DNA from: Chimonanthus salicifolius
Taxonomy: Eukaryota > Streptophyta > Magnoliopsida > Laurales > Calycanthaceae
Assembly: GCA_013350335.1 (NCBI GenBank)
Contig: CM023532.1
Span: forward strand, 97,149,853 to 97,213,852
DNA: 64,000 bases
Direction: 5' to 3'
The translations under genes were made by a program, and so were the position numbers. Below the pieces are notes generated by a model. The model searched no databases. It was given only the letters and a program-made list of their open reading frames with translations, and was not told the origin of the DNA. This document shows, one piece after another, positions 35,836 through 49,200 of the stretch (position 1 is its first letter; the number at the start of each line of letters is the position of its first letter).

Positions 35836-36917
35836 TCAAGCTTTCTTCGGTTCAAAATTATGAGGTATGATTTGTTTTTTTTTAATATTTGTTAATTATT
35901 TTGTATCAAATATGTTGTAGTCATTTGATTGATAGTTGTTATAGAAAATTCTTATAAGGCTAAAGACGCAATAAGGACAGCGGCAACAAAGTATTTTATG
36001 GATGTGTACTTGGCCCCGAGAGACACTGAGAACCCTATTTTAAGGAGGTGTGTTGGGTGTCAACTTTGGAGGCCGCTCTTAACTTCACGTCCCTGTATGA
36101 GTTGTCTACGCACTACATCTTTTATGAGGTTCAACAGGTCTGAGTGTGGGTGGGGACATTTAAGAAGACTTGGCAACATTTGACGGATGGGTGGAAGTAA
36201 AATTATTGTAGATGTATAGTGGACCTCCTCATCTACGATCATGTAGGACTAGTATTCTACAAGTCAATCGACACAACATATTCAAATAATAAAAAACTCA
36301 TGTGTCATAAGATGATGACTGTGTGGGTATACATCTTGATAACGTTGTCTACATTATCACAGACAACGCTTTAACAGATAAGAAAGTGGAAGAAAATATA
36401 TCGTTTGTTTTCCTTACATCTTTTGGACGTCATGCAAGGTGTACCGTGTTGATTTGATCCTCATGGACATCGGTAAGGACAAAAATGGTCTACAACTTCC
36501 TCGAATGGTGTTGAGACGTTGGTGCTTTCATTTACAACGACTATAAGTTCTAAAGAGGTCACGAGGAAGTGTAAGAAGCATCGTGAAATGTTGAGACCCA
36601 ATATGACCCGCTTTGCAACAAATGTCATTAGTCTCCAAAGTTTTGTTCAGAGTAAGGAGGGTGTGATTACGACGACGAGAAGCAAAACATATCGGGAGGC
36701 ACCATATCCGCGACACCTTGAACAGAAGACACATATCTGAGGCTATAGCACACATCTTGTGCTCAACCATATTCTGGGACTGTCGTTTATGTGATTAACA
36801 TCTGCACACCGCTACTGAAGGCACTCCCAGCTCGTCAATGGAGATAAAAGAAGCCCACAATGCCATATGTTTTTAAGGCAATGCTCAGAGTACACAATCA
36901 CATCGAAAAATTCAATG

Positions 36918-36923
<6 letters not shown>

Positions 36924-36980
<57 letters not shown>
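36924..36980. repeat. (AT)n microsatellite
   Basis: About 56 bp of uninterrupted AT dinucleotides inside the decayed hAT transposase. It creates (IY)n chance frames on both strands. Confidence 0.95.
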
Positions 36981-36981
<1 letters not shown>

Positions 36982-37660
36982 CATGCATGCTTACACTTTT
37001 ACAGCATACTTTCTCAACCCGTATTGCACAGAGTTGAGTGATAGCATAACTTACTATCATCTGACTGATGTTGTGAACAAGACTATGGATTGCAAGGTGG
37101 TCAACGCAAACAATGAGCAGCATTATTTCAATAGGTACTTTAAACATATAATTTAATGGTTTTTGTCAGCTACTTAATTAGATTCATATTGTTGAGCAAA
37201 TGCAACTAATGAAAATATTTTTATGACTCGCAGATGCAATATTATGAAAACTGCATGGGAAATGCATCAGCAGATGTTAGACTATCAGAAACTGCCAAGA
37301 TGGTTGCACTGCAGTGGTGGATTCACTGACATAGTATACTTATGTCAAGAAAGTACTTCGTCCACTTGGTTAGACATGCATTGCATCGAATTGCAAATGG
37401 AACTAGTTTACATTCAAACATGTCCACAATAAACCATGAAACACTGAGAAGCTAAACAAACATGTGCAACCTCCACTACAACCACCAACTGAGAGCAAGA
37501 AATCAACGGAAGTACCAAAGGTAGAGTCTGGAGATAGTGAGAACTACTTTACTCCCATCAACTTGGATCACATCTTCGCCTACAATGGATCGAAAAGGGA
37601 GGGGAGTCAGTTCTTCATGATTTTGATACAGTACTACTTTATCACAGTTCGGAGTTAGCA

Positions 37661-39849
37661 GCGATGGCAGAGGGCAGCGATGATCAGGCACCAGCAGAGT
37701 CTGGACATTGCCATTCAATTAGTGGATATAGACCCACGGTTGAGAGTGGGCGACATGACAGACAGGAGAGCAGTAGCCAGATTGGCAAACACCGATATTC
37801 AGTTAATGAACGGCCAGCTGCTTCAAACAAAGGAAAAGAGGCAACACAGAAGAGAAGGAAAAAGGGAAAGAATCCGTCACACCCAGATGTCAACCACCAA
37901 CCCGTCGCCATAAAGAAGTGCATGTTGAATCCAATTCTTTGACGAGCAACATTGTCGGCAACAACGACACATGCAATGGTGAATGCGGTGCTTTATATGA
38001 TTAAGTGGCGGCAAAGGATGACAGTACTCATGTTCCACCTAGGTATGTACCAAGGAAGACACATGCAGGAGAGTCAGGCGACACCGGTACATACACCTCA
38101 ATATGCCCGCACATGGTCATGTAGGGGCAACATACGGACCGTTTATTGTTAGGACGGCTCGTCGAATCGACCAGTGGACATGGACTCCCTATCCAGCAAT
38201 ACAAGATCAATGTCCATCCATGACAAGTCATCACATAGAAGTTCCTTCACTCATGTGTCAAGTTTGTCATATCTCCATCTGTTTGACATGTTGAACTACG
38301 AAAAGCCCTCTGGACAAGGCTACTATCTAAAGGATCGATGTCTCAGTATCCACATAAGCACTCCGATAAGTAGTACAGTAGCACAAGTTTGCCATAACCA
38401 GGTCAACAATACAGATCAATGTCAACGAGTCATCACATAGAAGTTCACTCATGTGTCAAGTTTGTCATATCTCCATCCACTTGACATGTTGAACAACGAA
38501 AAGCCCTCGGGACGAGGCTACTATCTAAAGGATCGATGTCTCAGTATCCACATAAGCACTCCACTGAGTTGTACAGTAGCACAAGTTTGCCATATCCAAG
38601 TCAACAATCGAGTGGATCCAAACAGCGTACTGATGACAACTTCATAGAGTGCAACTTCAATGCACCACACATGATATAGCAAAGCAACGATTAGAATAAA
38701 ATGTGTTTGCAGTAGTGAACCCATATCATTGTGACGATGATGGTCTAGACCCCACTCGATTATCAAGCTGAAAATATCCATTCAAAAATTAGAGCGGAGA
38801 CGATTGTGGCGAAGCTAGATATTGACGCACTTGATTGTAGAAATGTAATTATTACATTTTGTATGTGTTTCAATTGAATATATTTAGTTTTACATTCATG
38901 TGTTTAATTTAAACTTAATGTTTCATCCATTAGTAATCTCTACCCCTCACATGATATTGTGTTATTTATTTTAAAATTAATGTCATAATTCTCTAACATT
39001 TACAAGAACAGAACATATTAACTCGGCTTCTTAATACGTGTATCCACCTTCTTCTCGTCAATTTCCAAGTTCTCACTCCTATTATTCGCACTCTCCCCTC
39101 CCAAGCCCCACTTGGTGAGTGACTGACTGTCTTTGTTAGTTTTACTGCTTCATTTAGCAAATAATAACTGTGAATGTGTGATATCTACTCTTTAATAATT
39201 GCAACTTATAATTATACTTTATTACAAACAAATCAAATGTGTCGCTCTCCTGTTCCTACGTTAAAATCTATCGACAACGCCACATGCTCAAAAATCCTCC
39301 CATCCTATCTTACTCGCGGCCTCAAAAATACATCTCACAATACAAGGTCTAATTCACCTAAGCATTTATCTATCCATTGAACTTATTTATTTTACCATTA
39401 TATCTTTTATATAATTTCTTAAACATAGATATGTAATCTACTTAACTCTGTTGATACTAATCATATTTTTATCTTATTCTGTCATGATCGACTGGACATT
39501 CGTGATATATTGTTTTTTATACACTATACAAGTTTTGAAGATAAGACAATTCCGATATGTATCTTCGTAACTACAAGAATTATTCACCATGCTGTCAGAT
39601 CTAGCAGTCAGGTGGCCTGCGCCAAATTGCAAGTCCATTCAATAACTAGGGTTTCAAGTGAGATAGAGAGAGCTTGTATAAGAAGTTCGGGGGATTCTAC
39701 TCTCTATAGTAGAAAACTTTTAGTAGAAAGTAGTAGATTGATGGATTGTACCACGGATATTGAGAAACCATCTAAGTAGGGAAACATGATGCAGTGGTAC
39801 GGAGTCATCTACTCATCTCAGTATATTGTTTCTCTGACCAAAAAATTAC
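37661..39849. other. Degenerate transposon-like DNA, no gene
   Basis: No conserved protein motif is seen. It includes the 200-bp duplication below. The frames at 37664-37942 and 38174-38440 are low complexity or lie in that duplication. A short repeat of tagtagaaa words is near 39705-39735. Confidence 0.4.
38227..38600 (+). repeat. 200-bp tandem duplication
   Basis: Units start at 38227 and 38429 with agtcatcacatagaagttc or a near match. Both run through tgtgtcaagtttgtcatatc, gaaaagccctc.gga and ggatcgatgtctcagtatcc with few changes. Confidence 0.85.
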
Positions 39850-39912
39850 CAAACAGATTAGTGAGAAAAATCCCCTACTTTCTCCTGCTCTCCCAATCCA
39901 AACAGACCCTGT
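39850..39912 (-). mobile_element. MITE terminus, PIF/Harbinger-like (partial)
   Basis: On the minus strand the block begins GGGTCTGTTTGGATTGGGAG and continues with AGAAAGTAGGGGATTTTTCTC. GGGTCTGTTTGG is a common start of plant Harbinger-type MITEs. The partner end was not found. It abuts the likely last exon of the KH gene. Confidence 0.4.
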
Positions 39913-39993
39913 GATTTTTGCTGTGGTTTTCCATGATGTCAACGAGTTCCCAATTCAATAGGATGGAGCATTGATTCTATCATTCACCTCCTG

Positions 39994-40201
39994 CTGCATT
40001 TAAGAATACTGGCACAGAAAAAAAGCAACCCAGCAGATAAACTACAGAAAAATTACCATACATTCTCAAAAAGATCCAAAACAAGCAGATTAAGCAACAT
40101 AAATGAGATGTCCTAAACCTAAAATAAGCCAAATTTCAATCATTTCACAGTTCCAAATCCAGAAACTTGAAAAGGAAAAAATACTACTTGGAAACTCTTA
40201 C
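39994..40201 (-). other. Probable intron in the 3' UTR
   Basis: Eight bases after the TGA comes an excellent donor, ATATCAG|GTAAGAG (40202/40201). About 200 nt on, a pyrimidine-rich stretch and CTTAAATGCAG (ending 39994; a second AG ends at 39991) form a plausible acceptor. A short last exon would follow down to about 39912. Because the junction is under 50 nt from the stop, it should not trigger nonsense-mediated decay. Confidence 0.5.
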
Positions 40202-43200
40202 CTGATATATCAACTCTGAGGCGAGGCTTTAGCAACTCCACTTGGGACAGGCTGTGCAGAAGGCGGCAAAGCACTGTCAGTAGAATACACAGGAGGCTGT
40301 GAATATCCACCACCATAAGAATCGCCTCCATATGGCTGCTGTGATTGTTGTTGCCCATAACCTGGCTGCACTACTGGTGGTGGTGCACCATAAGACTGTG
40401 GCTGCCCATATCCTGGCTGAGGGTGGCCTGCGCTGTAACCAGTAGCATGAGGGGCTCGGTGATGACTAGAGTCCTGCTGAACATAAACCGGTTGTGTTGG
40501 TGTGGGCTGAGAATGAGAATACCCAGGCTGCACTGGAGCTGGTTGAACATAGCCTCCTTGAGTGGTTGGGGATTGTTGCGCCTGCCCATAGACTGCCTGA
40601 GTAGGGGGCTTCTGTCCCTGTGGCTGTCCATAGCCAGGTTGTGTTAAAGGCACAGCCTGCCCATAGCCAGGTTGAGCTGGTGGTTGACTTCCATAACCTG
40701 GCTGCGACGTCGGGGGCACCACATAACCAGTCTGGGTAGATGCCTGAGAGGAATAGCTCGTAGAGTTAGCAGGCTGTTGACCAGTATATCCTTGTGTTGC
40801 AGCAGAAGGTTGGGCAGGTGGAGGAACTTGCTGAGCTGGAGGCACCTGTGTAGACCCTGCTTGGGTGCCATAAGGAGTAGTTCCATCTTGAGTTGAATTC
40901 ATGGATCCATATGCAGGAGCTGAACTGTATCCCTGGTGCTGATCATATCCTGGCTGCAGATTCTGTTGTGGTTGAGTATAGCCAGGTTGAGGAGCTGGTG
41001 CATGATAACTGGCTCCATATCCATCCTGGCTATAGTTTTGTTGTTGCCCAACCGGTGGTTGCGAGTAATTAGATTCACCATAAGACCCTGGAGGATTGTA
41101 ACTGGGAGGCTGTGGTTGAACATAATTGTAACTAGAATTGTCAGCTGGAGTCGAAGAGCCCCCAGGAGCCGGTTGCTGTTGCTGCTGGGATTGTTGGCCA
41201 TAGTAATCATACCCACTTCCTGGTGCAGTTTGCTGATTTGGTGTGGCAGACGTTTGGTCCCACCCTGATGAGTATCCACCAGAAGCGGGTTGAGGTGGAT
41301 AGCCTGTATAAGGTGGCTGAGACATGTTATATTGTGGTGGTGGGCCAGGATATGCTCCAGGTTGCATGTAGCCATAACCAGGTTGCTGCAATGGAGCTTG
41401 ACCAGGTGGGCCCCAATTTGTTGAAGGTCGTGGAGGACGGTATCCCTGCTGAGGATATCCGCCAGACATAGGTGGATTTCTAAGACGATTCTGCATAGAA
41501 ATAATTTTTGCGATATGAACCAAGGAAACCCTTAAACAGTGGCAACAAAGCAAGCAAACACACATTCAAAAGAACAAAGCAATAACCAAATGAAATGTTG
41601 CATCAGTAAAACCAAATAAACTAAAAAAAAAACACACATAGGTAGCGAAATGTAGTGTACAAACAAGATGCATTTTACACTGGGCATGAGGAAAGAGGAC
41701 ACATGCTTACCGTAGTGGAGATGAACTGTTCAAGCTACGTCAGCAGATCACATCCTCTCCCTACTTGAAGTGAATAGGTACTAAAAGAACCCCAAAAAAC
41801 TAGACAAATACCATAGATAAAAACAAAACAATATGAAATTTGTTGCCACAAACAGGCAACAAAGTCTCTTCAACTAACTTCAGGAGAACATATCATTCTC
41901 GTTATACAATTGATATGACATTGACTAGCAGAAGCAAGAGAAGGGTGAAGGCATGTGCTAGTATTGTTCTAGCCTAAAAATATAGATCATGGTCAAGAAC
42001 AAAATAAGATCATTTACTACAATAACTGAAATTCACTTCAAATTGATATAAGATTTTAACCATTGTTCAATTAGTATTTTACTCCAGAACCAATAATGAG
42101 GTATAAGGCTCCAACCACAGGTCTCAGAAGATTGAATAACACAAGGCTGTCCAGATGATGTGGAAATTATCGTTTAATAAATATTTATTTATAAATCAAA
42201 TGGTAAATCATTGGCAGTCAAACTACATGAATGGAATTAACTTTTACAAAAAAAATGAAAAAAAAAAAAAAAAATCTTACGACTGTGAGGAACTTAGTAG
42301 ATGGGCAAATCAATTGGATCAGATTCCATTAAATTGAACAAGAATCATCTTGCACCAGGACAACATCAATTAGAACCAAAATCTTGAATCCCTAAAATAT
42401 TTTTTGTAAGGTCCTACTTTTTCCTTGCAAAATGGTAACCAAAGGTCAATCAAAATTGCTTTGTACTGAATTCATCTCTAAGCCAAGGAAGTTCCATGAG
42501 AAAAACAGAATAAAATAGACAAGCTACTTGAGGACCATTCAAATAGAAGACAAAAGAGATGCAGGAAGTCTTGGGTTCAAGTCACTCTCAACACAAAAGG
42601 GCCACTCCCCATAGTGTTACCCGGTGTGTGTGGATATGGAGGTTCACACATGCCCCAAGGATTAGTCAGGTGCTAAGAGGCCTGGATATTGGTCTTCAAA
42701 AAAAAGAAAAATAGAAGACAAAAGACTAATTCAGGCCATATTAAAAATAATTCCAGACAAGAAAAGGTGAAGCTTTAATTATGAAGATGAACATAGAAGA
42801 ATGAAACAAATAGTGACCAGTATGCATAAATAAACCAGCCCAATATATGGAAGCCTCAACATTAAGATTCCTATTTAGGGGAATCCCACCCATTATTAAA
42901 TAAGGTATGAGCATAATATTTTATTTTTTTGATGACCGAAGGTGTCCAGGCATCGGTATGAGCATAATATTGGCCATGAGACTATAGTGTATAGATGAAT
43001 GTAGAAGACACATTTCCAATAATGAACATGAGGTCACAGATCCCAAGCATTCTGTCCCTACTCTTCTACATCAATGGCAAGAGATATAAAACTGACCATT
43101 AAGAAACACTTGCAACTCCTTTAAAGATCATTAGCAATATCCTCTTCTAGCGATATCATTAGCAATTATCAGGAAACAAGATTCAAAGCCATACCAGTTC

Positions 43201-46200
43201 TTGCCAAAGAAACACCAAGGAAATTCCTATGGACCTGCACCACATTGGTGTCACCAAAAACAGCTATTCCTACAATAACTCCCAAGAATAACTTGATTCA
43301 CAGGATGCAGGCAATGAATGTAAATACTACACATTGAGACTCGGGCAAGTATCCCAACAGTAATTAAAATAGTCAATTGAGCTAACTACAAGACCTTATT
43401 CAGGATGCTCACAGAACTTGGAAAATATAACCTGGAAATATAGGAAGCTATACCATTAAATTCAATTATGATAAAGAACAGGACACCTGCTGCCACAAGC
43501 TAATAATCAAAAGAATATCTAGCAACGTGATCCACCATAGAAACTCAAAATTGAAATGATCACAAGAGATTTCTCTTCATATAAGTTTCAGAATGTCCAA
43601 ATCCAAAGGATACCACTTAGTAGATGAACTGACCTTATTCTCAACCCATTTTCTGCAACTGATGTAAGTGAGAATCAACAGCAATGCAAATACAACACTA
43701 ACTGTGGGTCCTAGCACCCCAATAGTCCTGCAGATTCATAATCTCAAGATTCTAGTACAATTTCATCCATAAGAGATCTAGATCATTGTGCATTGTATGT
43801 CTCTTGTTCGTTGAATTCTTGTGGTGGAACTTTGAGCACAGGTTTTTAAATAGGTTTAGATGGCCCAAAAAATATCTCAATGAAACAATTACTGACATGA
43901 ATCATGTTTTTTTTTACAGCAATCATTTCGAAAAGTACCACAGGATGTAACTTATTTCATCAAAATAAAATAAAAAATAAAGAGAGCATAGCTTTCAAGG
44001 ACCAAATATCATGGAATAGTGATCCACATATAACTATCAGTAGACAAAACCTGTAGGAGAACAAATATACTACCCACACACACAACTCTCCATGCACATA
44101 ATGCATAAACAGAGACACCTGCACACACATGCGTAAACACAGACACTGGACCAGACTGCATAAAAGGATAAGAAGACAGCAGCATGAATGGACCCATATG
44201 AATCCATTTCAGGACAAAAATAGCCAACAAAATAGGTAACCACAATCCTGAGCCTAATAACCCTATTGAAGGAAAAAAATACAAGCATGCAGTTGAATAA
44301 CTACAAGCACAGAAGAAATTTTAAGTCTATTTTATGGATCATGGATTCACTAGGAAATAGCTTGCAAATTAAAAAATAAAGAAAAATTAAACAAAAAGGT
44401 CATTATTCTCAATCAACAAAGCACTATATATTACATATTAAGACAGAAGTTGGATTTGATTAAATAATTTGGTTTATGCTAAAGTAGGAGGAGGTGTAAT
44501 TGGCAATATAATTGATTCGGATGGTGCTGAAGTTTGTACATGTATAAAACTGAAATATGCCTATCAAAGCTCTGTAAAGGAAAAAGAACCAAGAAACTTG
44601 ACTGCCCCATCCAGGACATCCAAAACCAAAGATAGTGATTTTTTTTTTTAAAGGTAAAGATAATGTTTGAGGAACAAGAAAGAATAAATGTATATTCTTT
44701 GATGCTTCCAACCAGTAAATGGATCTGATAACATAAAGTAAACAAGGACAACATATATACTACAAAAAGAGGGATTATCAGAGACAAACTATCATTCAAA
44801 AACATTGTGCCCAAACAGTTTCTTTCATAGGCCAAATCTGCCGAGTCTCGTAGCAAAAACAGGCATGAGTTCGCTTGAAAACACTGGATACATAGATTTG
44901 GTTGAATAAACATCCATACAAACATTGCACAACAGCAAATTTGAAAACATTATATGAAATTCCAGAATGCAAAAATATGGAAAAGAACCTTCCAGTATAT
45001 AAGTTCATAACAAAATTAAAGATAAGAACAGATAAATATATTTAAGAACAGATATGCAGATCTTATTTTGAAGACTCTCATCAAGAGAGTTAAAGAAATA
45101 AATTAAACATTTGATATAAAAGATAAAGAAACTAACATATCTGCAGCAGAAAGAGAGCACTGCAAAAATTGATAGATCAAAAACCAACAAGAATGCTCAA
45201 GAACCATTAATGATGGCAACAGCAAAAGCAGCTGACCAACTTTCAGTAAAAAGTTGCAAGAAAAAATTGCCGGCAGCACTATTGCATCTGAAGATAGCTA
45301 TAGCCAAAAGTAGCAATAAAACTTTGCTGGCAATTACTGGTCATCAACGTTTTAAGAGCAAGTATGTGAAAATGTCCAATTAAGTTCTAGACAAAAAACA
45401 GTTATAGGAATTTTTAGAAAATGTATAAGAAATGAAAGGAACTGAACGCAAAGATGATAATACCCACAGAAATGGGAAATGATTACGACGAACATTGCTT
45501 TGAGAAAATTAAATGACTATATACATATTGGCTAAATGCTCAATATGTAAAAAGAAGTTAATGCAAAAATAACAACCCAAAACAGAAGATGGCCTAAAAT
45601 TATGGGCAAAACCATAGTTAGCAATTCTCTGTTTAATACTCCTATCATACGCATAATGAATGTACTTAAAAAAAAAAAAAGTCTTCTCGTACTTCCAAAA
45701 ATACTTTCATTATACATATAAAGTTGACATGAACAAAGCATCAAGAAGCATCAAGTATAATACATGTATTAAACTTGTAACGTGTAATTCACACATTATT
45801 CAACTACCTTGGCTCTTATCTATTCACTTTTTATATATTTATAAAAACAGTTTAAACATATTCTTTTTTTCTCAAGGTAATTGATGTGGCTTCACTCATT
45901 GAATATTTAGAGAATGATAAAAAGATGAATAATTTTCTTAAATATTTCATTCTGTTTTTTCCTTACCTAATGTAAACTATTAACATAGTTACTTTATTTT
46001 ATTTTTTTAAAAAAAAAGTTTTTTAAAGCTAGTTTTCTTACAAAAAAAATTGTAACAACAAAATTACATCAAAAACATACTTTTAAGGCTTATTTCAATT
46101 TAAAATACTTACCAAAAATTACAAAAATGAAAATATATTAAATTTATTTAATAACTTAGCCTAGTTTTTGGTCCTTGAATTTTTCAAATGGGACGTACCA

Positions 46201-49200
46201 TACATGTAAGTATCCTTTCCTGACATTTTGGAGTATCAACTTTTTATGGCCAAATTTCTAATCGTATTTTTCAAGAAAAACTGAACCTCACATGAACTTG
46301 TTGCATCCCATACTTTTACCATACACCGAATTGTTAACTATGGGCAAATATGCAAACCAAAATTTCAAAGACCTATGAGTTCCACTCAACTATTAGGGAA
46401 AAAAATTAAAATATATGGCATCTCTTTTGCTCGTCCATACCTTTATTGATGTTTACATACTTGAAGAGATTTCTCCACTTGGAATTAGATCACATAGAGC
46501 AACCTTAACAAAAGGAGTATTAGAAAAATGATTAAAAGATATGGCATCTCTGTCTCTCATCCACACCATCATTGATGTTTAGATACTTGAAGAGAACTCG
46601 CTTCATTTTGGGTTGGACAACAAAGAGTACATAGAGTCAAAATAGTTAGAAACCCAATTAGCGTAGTGTTGACTAAATAAAAAATGTCAAATAAACATCA
46701 TAAACAAGTAGATGCCATTTCCCATGGCCCACTATCCTAGAGGTTTCTAGTTCCTGACCATGAAGAGATAACAACCAAGAACAAAATCATGTGCAGTACC
46801 AAGCATACCACGTATCCCAAATTACCTTTCCCAAAAAAAAAGTACAAATACCAACCAAATGCAAGCAGTTAACATTACTTCTTTCAGACAAGTGCTACTG
46901 TGCTACCAACTAGTGAACAGTTCACATGCAAACTCACAACCCAATATGCATACCTCACTGATTACTTCATTAACCAATTGCTTTGCCGATTCAATTTGTT
47001 CTTTGGTGCCATCAATATGAACGGTTCTTTCAGTTGATGCATCACCCGGTGGAAGATGCAACGGTATCAACTGGACAAAAGAATAAGAAAAAATTCCAAC
47101 ATTAAAAACAAGCATAATTATTTAATGTTATCATATTAAAGCCACTTCCATGAGCAGAAAGAACTGTATATATAATTTATACAACAGAAATTTCAGGTAC
47201 AATAACGATTAAAGCAATGCAGTCTAATGCAGTAACAGCAGAAGTGAAAGTGGCAAAAAACCATTTTCTTGTACAAACAATAAGGGTTGATAAAGACATG
47301 CATGCCGTGTTAGATAAGTCTGCAGATACAAATATCAATTGTGATGAATTGAATTTGAACCTACATGGCACAATGCAGATAACAATCTTTCCCTTCTTGC
47401 AAATGAGCCTAGTTTCCATATAAATTTCAGCATTGGGCTATTGTTTATGCTCTGTTGGCATTTCCAATATGCAATGATAGAGGTCATAGTGAATCAACTA
47501 GTTATATTAAGTTTCCCAAATTGAGTCAACTAGTTATATTAGTTTCTAATAATGATATCTCCAACTTGATGATGAAATTTTAGTTAATTAATTGCTTTTT
47601 TTTTCTGTCTATGTTTGTCGTTCAGCCTCTTTGTCAATTGAAATGGCTACTGGTAGTGAGGGCAGTGGTAGTAGGTGTGGTTCATCTAGTAGTACAGCTA
47701 CAAGTAGATTTTGTTCCTCCGAGGCTATGGATGACCATTGTCCTCTTTGGTCATATGTTACAATATATCAAAGTAGAGATCTGAATGTTGGAGGTGGAAA
47801 TAAGAAGTGGAAGTGTAATTTTTGTAATAAGGATTTCAACGGTTCATACTCAAGGGTTAAGGGTCATCTATTGAGGCAAACTGATAAAGGGATTCAAATA
47901 TGTTCTTCTGTGACTGAAGAATATTTAAGGGAAGTCTTGAGAGTTGATTTTGAGGCTGAAAAAAGGTCTAGACCCAAAAATGTTCCATTACCCAATCGTT
48001 CCGTTGCAACTCTTATGGCCTCAACATCAACTAGTGAGGGGAAAAAAAGACGAGTTGCAGGTACAAGTGCTTTGGAAAAAGCATTTAAAATTGATGCTAG
48101 AGATCGGGCTTACAAGTAAATTGCTAGAATGTTTATTCATGTGGTTTGCCATTTAACTTTGCTAGAAATCCCTATTATCTTAGTTCATATACTTTTTCAG
48201 CCAACAATCAGATCGCTGGTTATGTTCCTCCTAGTTATAATGCTTTAAGAACCACACTTTTACAAAAGGAGAGAGCAAACATTGAAAGATTGCTCCAACC
48301 AATCAAAGGAACTTGGCATGAGAAGGGGATGAGCCTAGTTAGTGATGGGTGGAGTGATGCACAAAAGAGGCCGTTAATCAATTTCATGGCTGCATCTGAG
48401 GGAGGCTCCATTTTCTTGAAAGTTGTTGATGGGTCAAAAGAATATAAAGATAAGCACTACATTGCCAAATTGATGATAGACACAATTTGTGAGGTAGGGT
48501 CAGAGAATGTGGTGCAAATTGTGACCGATAATGCTCCAGCAGGGTTACTTGTTGAAGGTCATTTCCCTCACATATTTTGGACTCCTTGTGTGGTGCACAC
48601 ATTAAATCTTGCACTAAAAAATATATGTGCAGCAAAAAATACAGAGAGGAATGAGAATGTCTTTACTGAATGCCATTGGATTACTCAAGTTTCAGATGAT
48701 GCATGTTTTATTCGCAACTTCATTATGAATCATTCTATGAGATTGGCTATTTTTAATTCCTTTGTACCATTGAAATTGTTTGTTGTGGCCGAGGCACAAT
48801 TTGCTTCCACCATTGTGATATTGAAGAGATTGAAGCTTATTAAGCGTGGCCTTCAGGAGATGGTTATTAGTGAGGAATGGAGTGCCTACAGGGAGGATGA
48901 TGTTGGAAAGGCCCAAGCTCTGAAAGAGATGGCTTTAAATGATGTATGGTGGGACAAGGTTAACTATATTCTTTCTTTTACACGTCCAATCTATGAGATG
49001 CTCCGGTTGTGCGACACGGATAAGCCGACCCTTCATTTGGTTTATGATATGTGGGATGCAATGATAGAGCAAGTGAAGGCGGCAATATATGGCCATGAAT
49101 TGAAAGAGCTAGATGAGCAGTCTACTTTTTATGGTGTGGTGTATGATGTACTCATTGATCGATGGACTAAAAGTTGCACACCACTACATTGCATGGCTCA

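Larger units (their letters stand above)
34600..37660 (+). pseudogene. Decayed hAT transposase (BED / DUF659 type)
   Basis: Pieces of a plant hAT transposase in order on the plus strand, broken by stops and frameshifts. A BED zinc-finger remnant (KIRYILCRKTITGGVT, then LKEHITGK and GNVAKYKKAT) lies at about 34655-34780. A DUF659-like part lies at about 36060-36480, with LTDGW and PYIFWTSC then VDLILMDIGK. TRFATNVISLQSFVQ is at about 36600-36660, and a tail with FTPINLDHIFAYNG at about 37550. The stretch 35030-35880 between the first two parts is unrelated, including a CT-rich tract. No intact frame longer than about 80 codons remains. Confidence 0.75.

Noticed and set aside
36812..37156. Two ~100-codon frames with (IY)n repeats
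   Set aside because: Produced by the AT dinucleotide repeat read in both strands.
40371..41375. Minus-strand frames of 80-158 codons in other phases
   Set aside because: Alternate-frame readings of the same Q/P/Y/G-rich exon.
40345..41471. Several 74-110 codon plus-strand frames
   Set aside because: Antisense shadows of the repetitive, GC-richer exon 7 of the KH gene.
44479..44925. 148-codon minus-strand frame in intron 6
   Set aside because: Hydrophobic, low-complexity, no motif, and intronic in the KH gene's sense strand without splice support.
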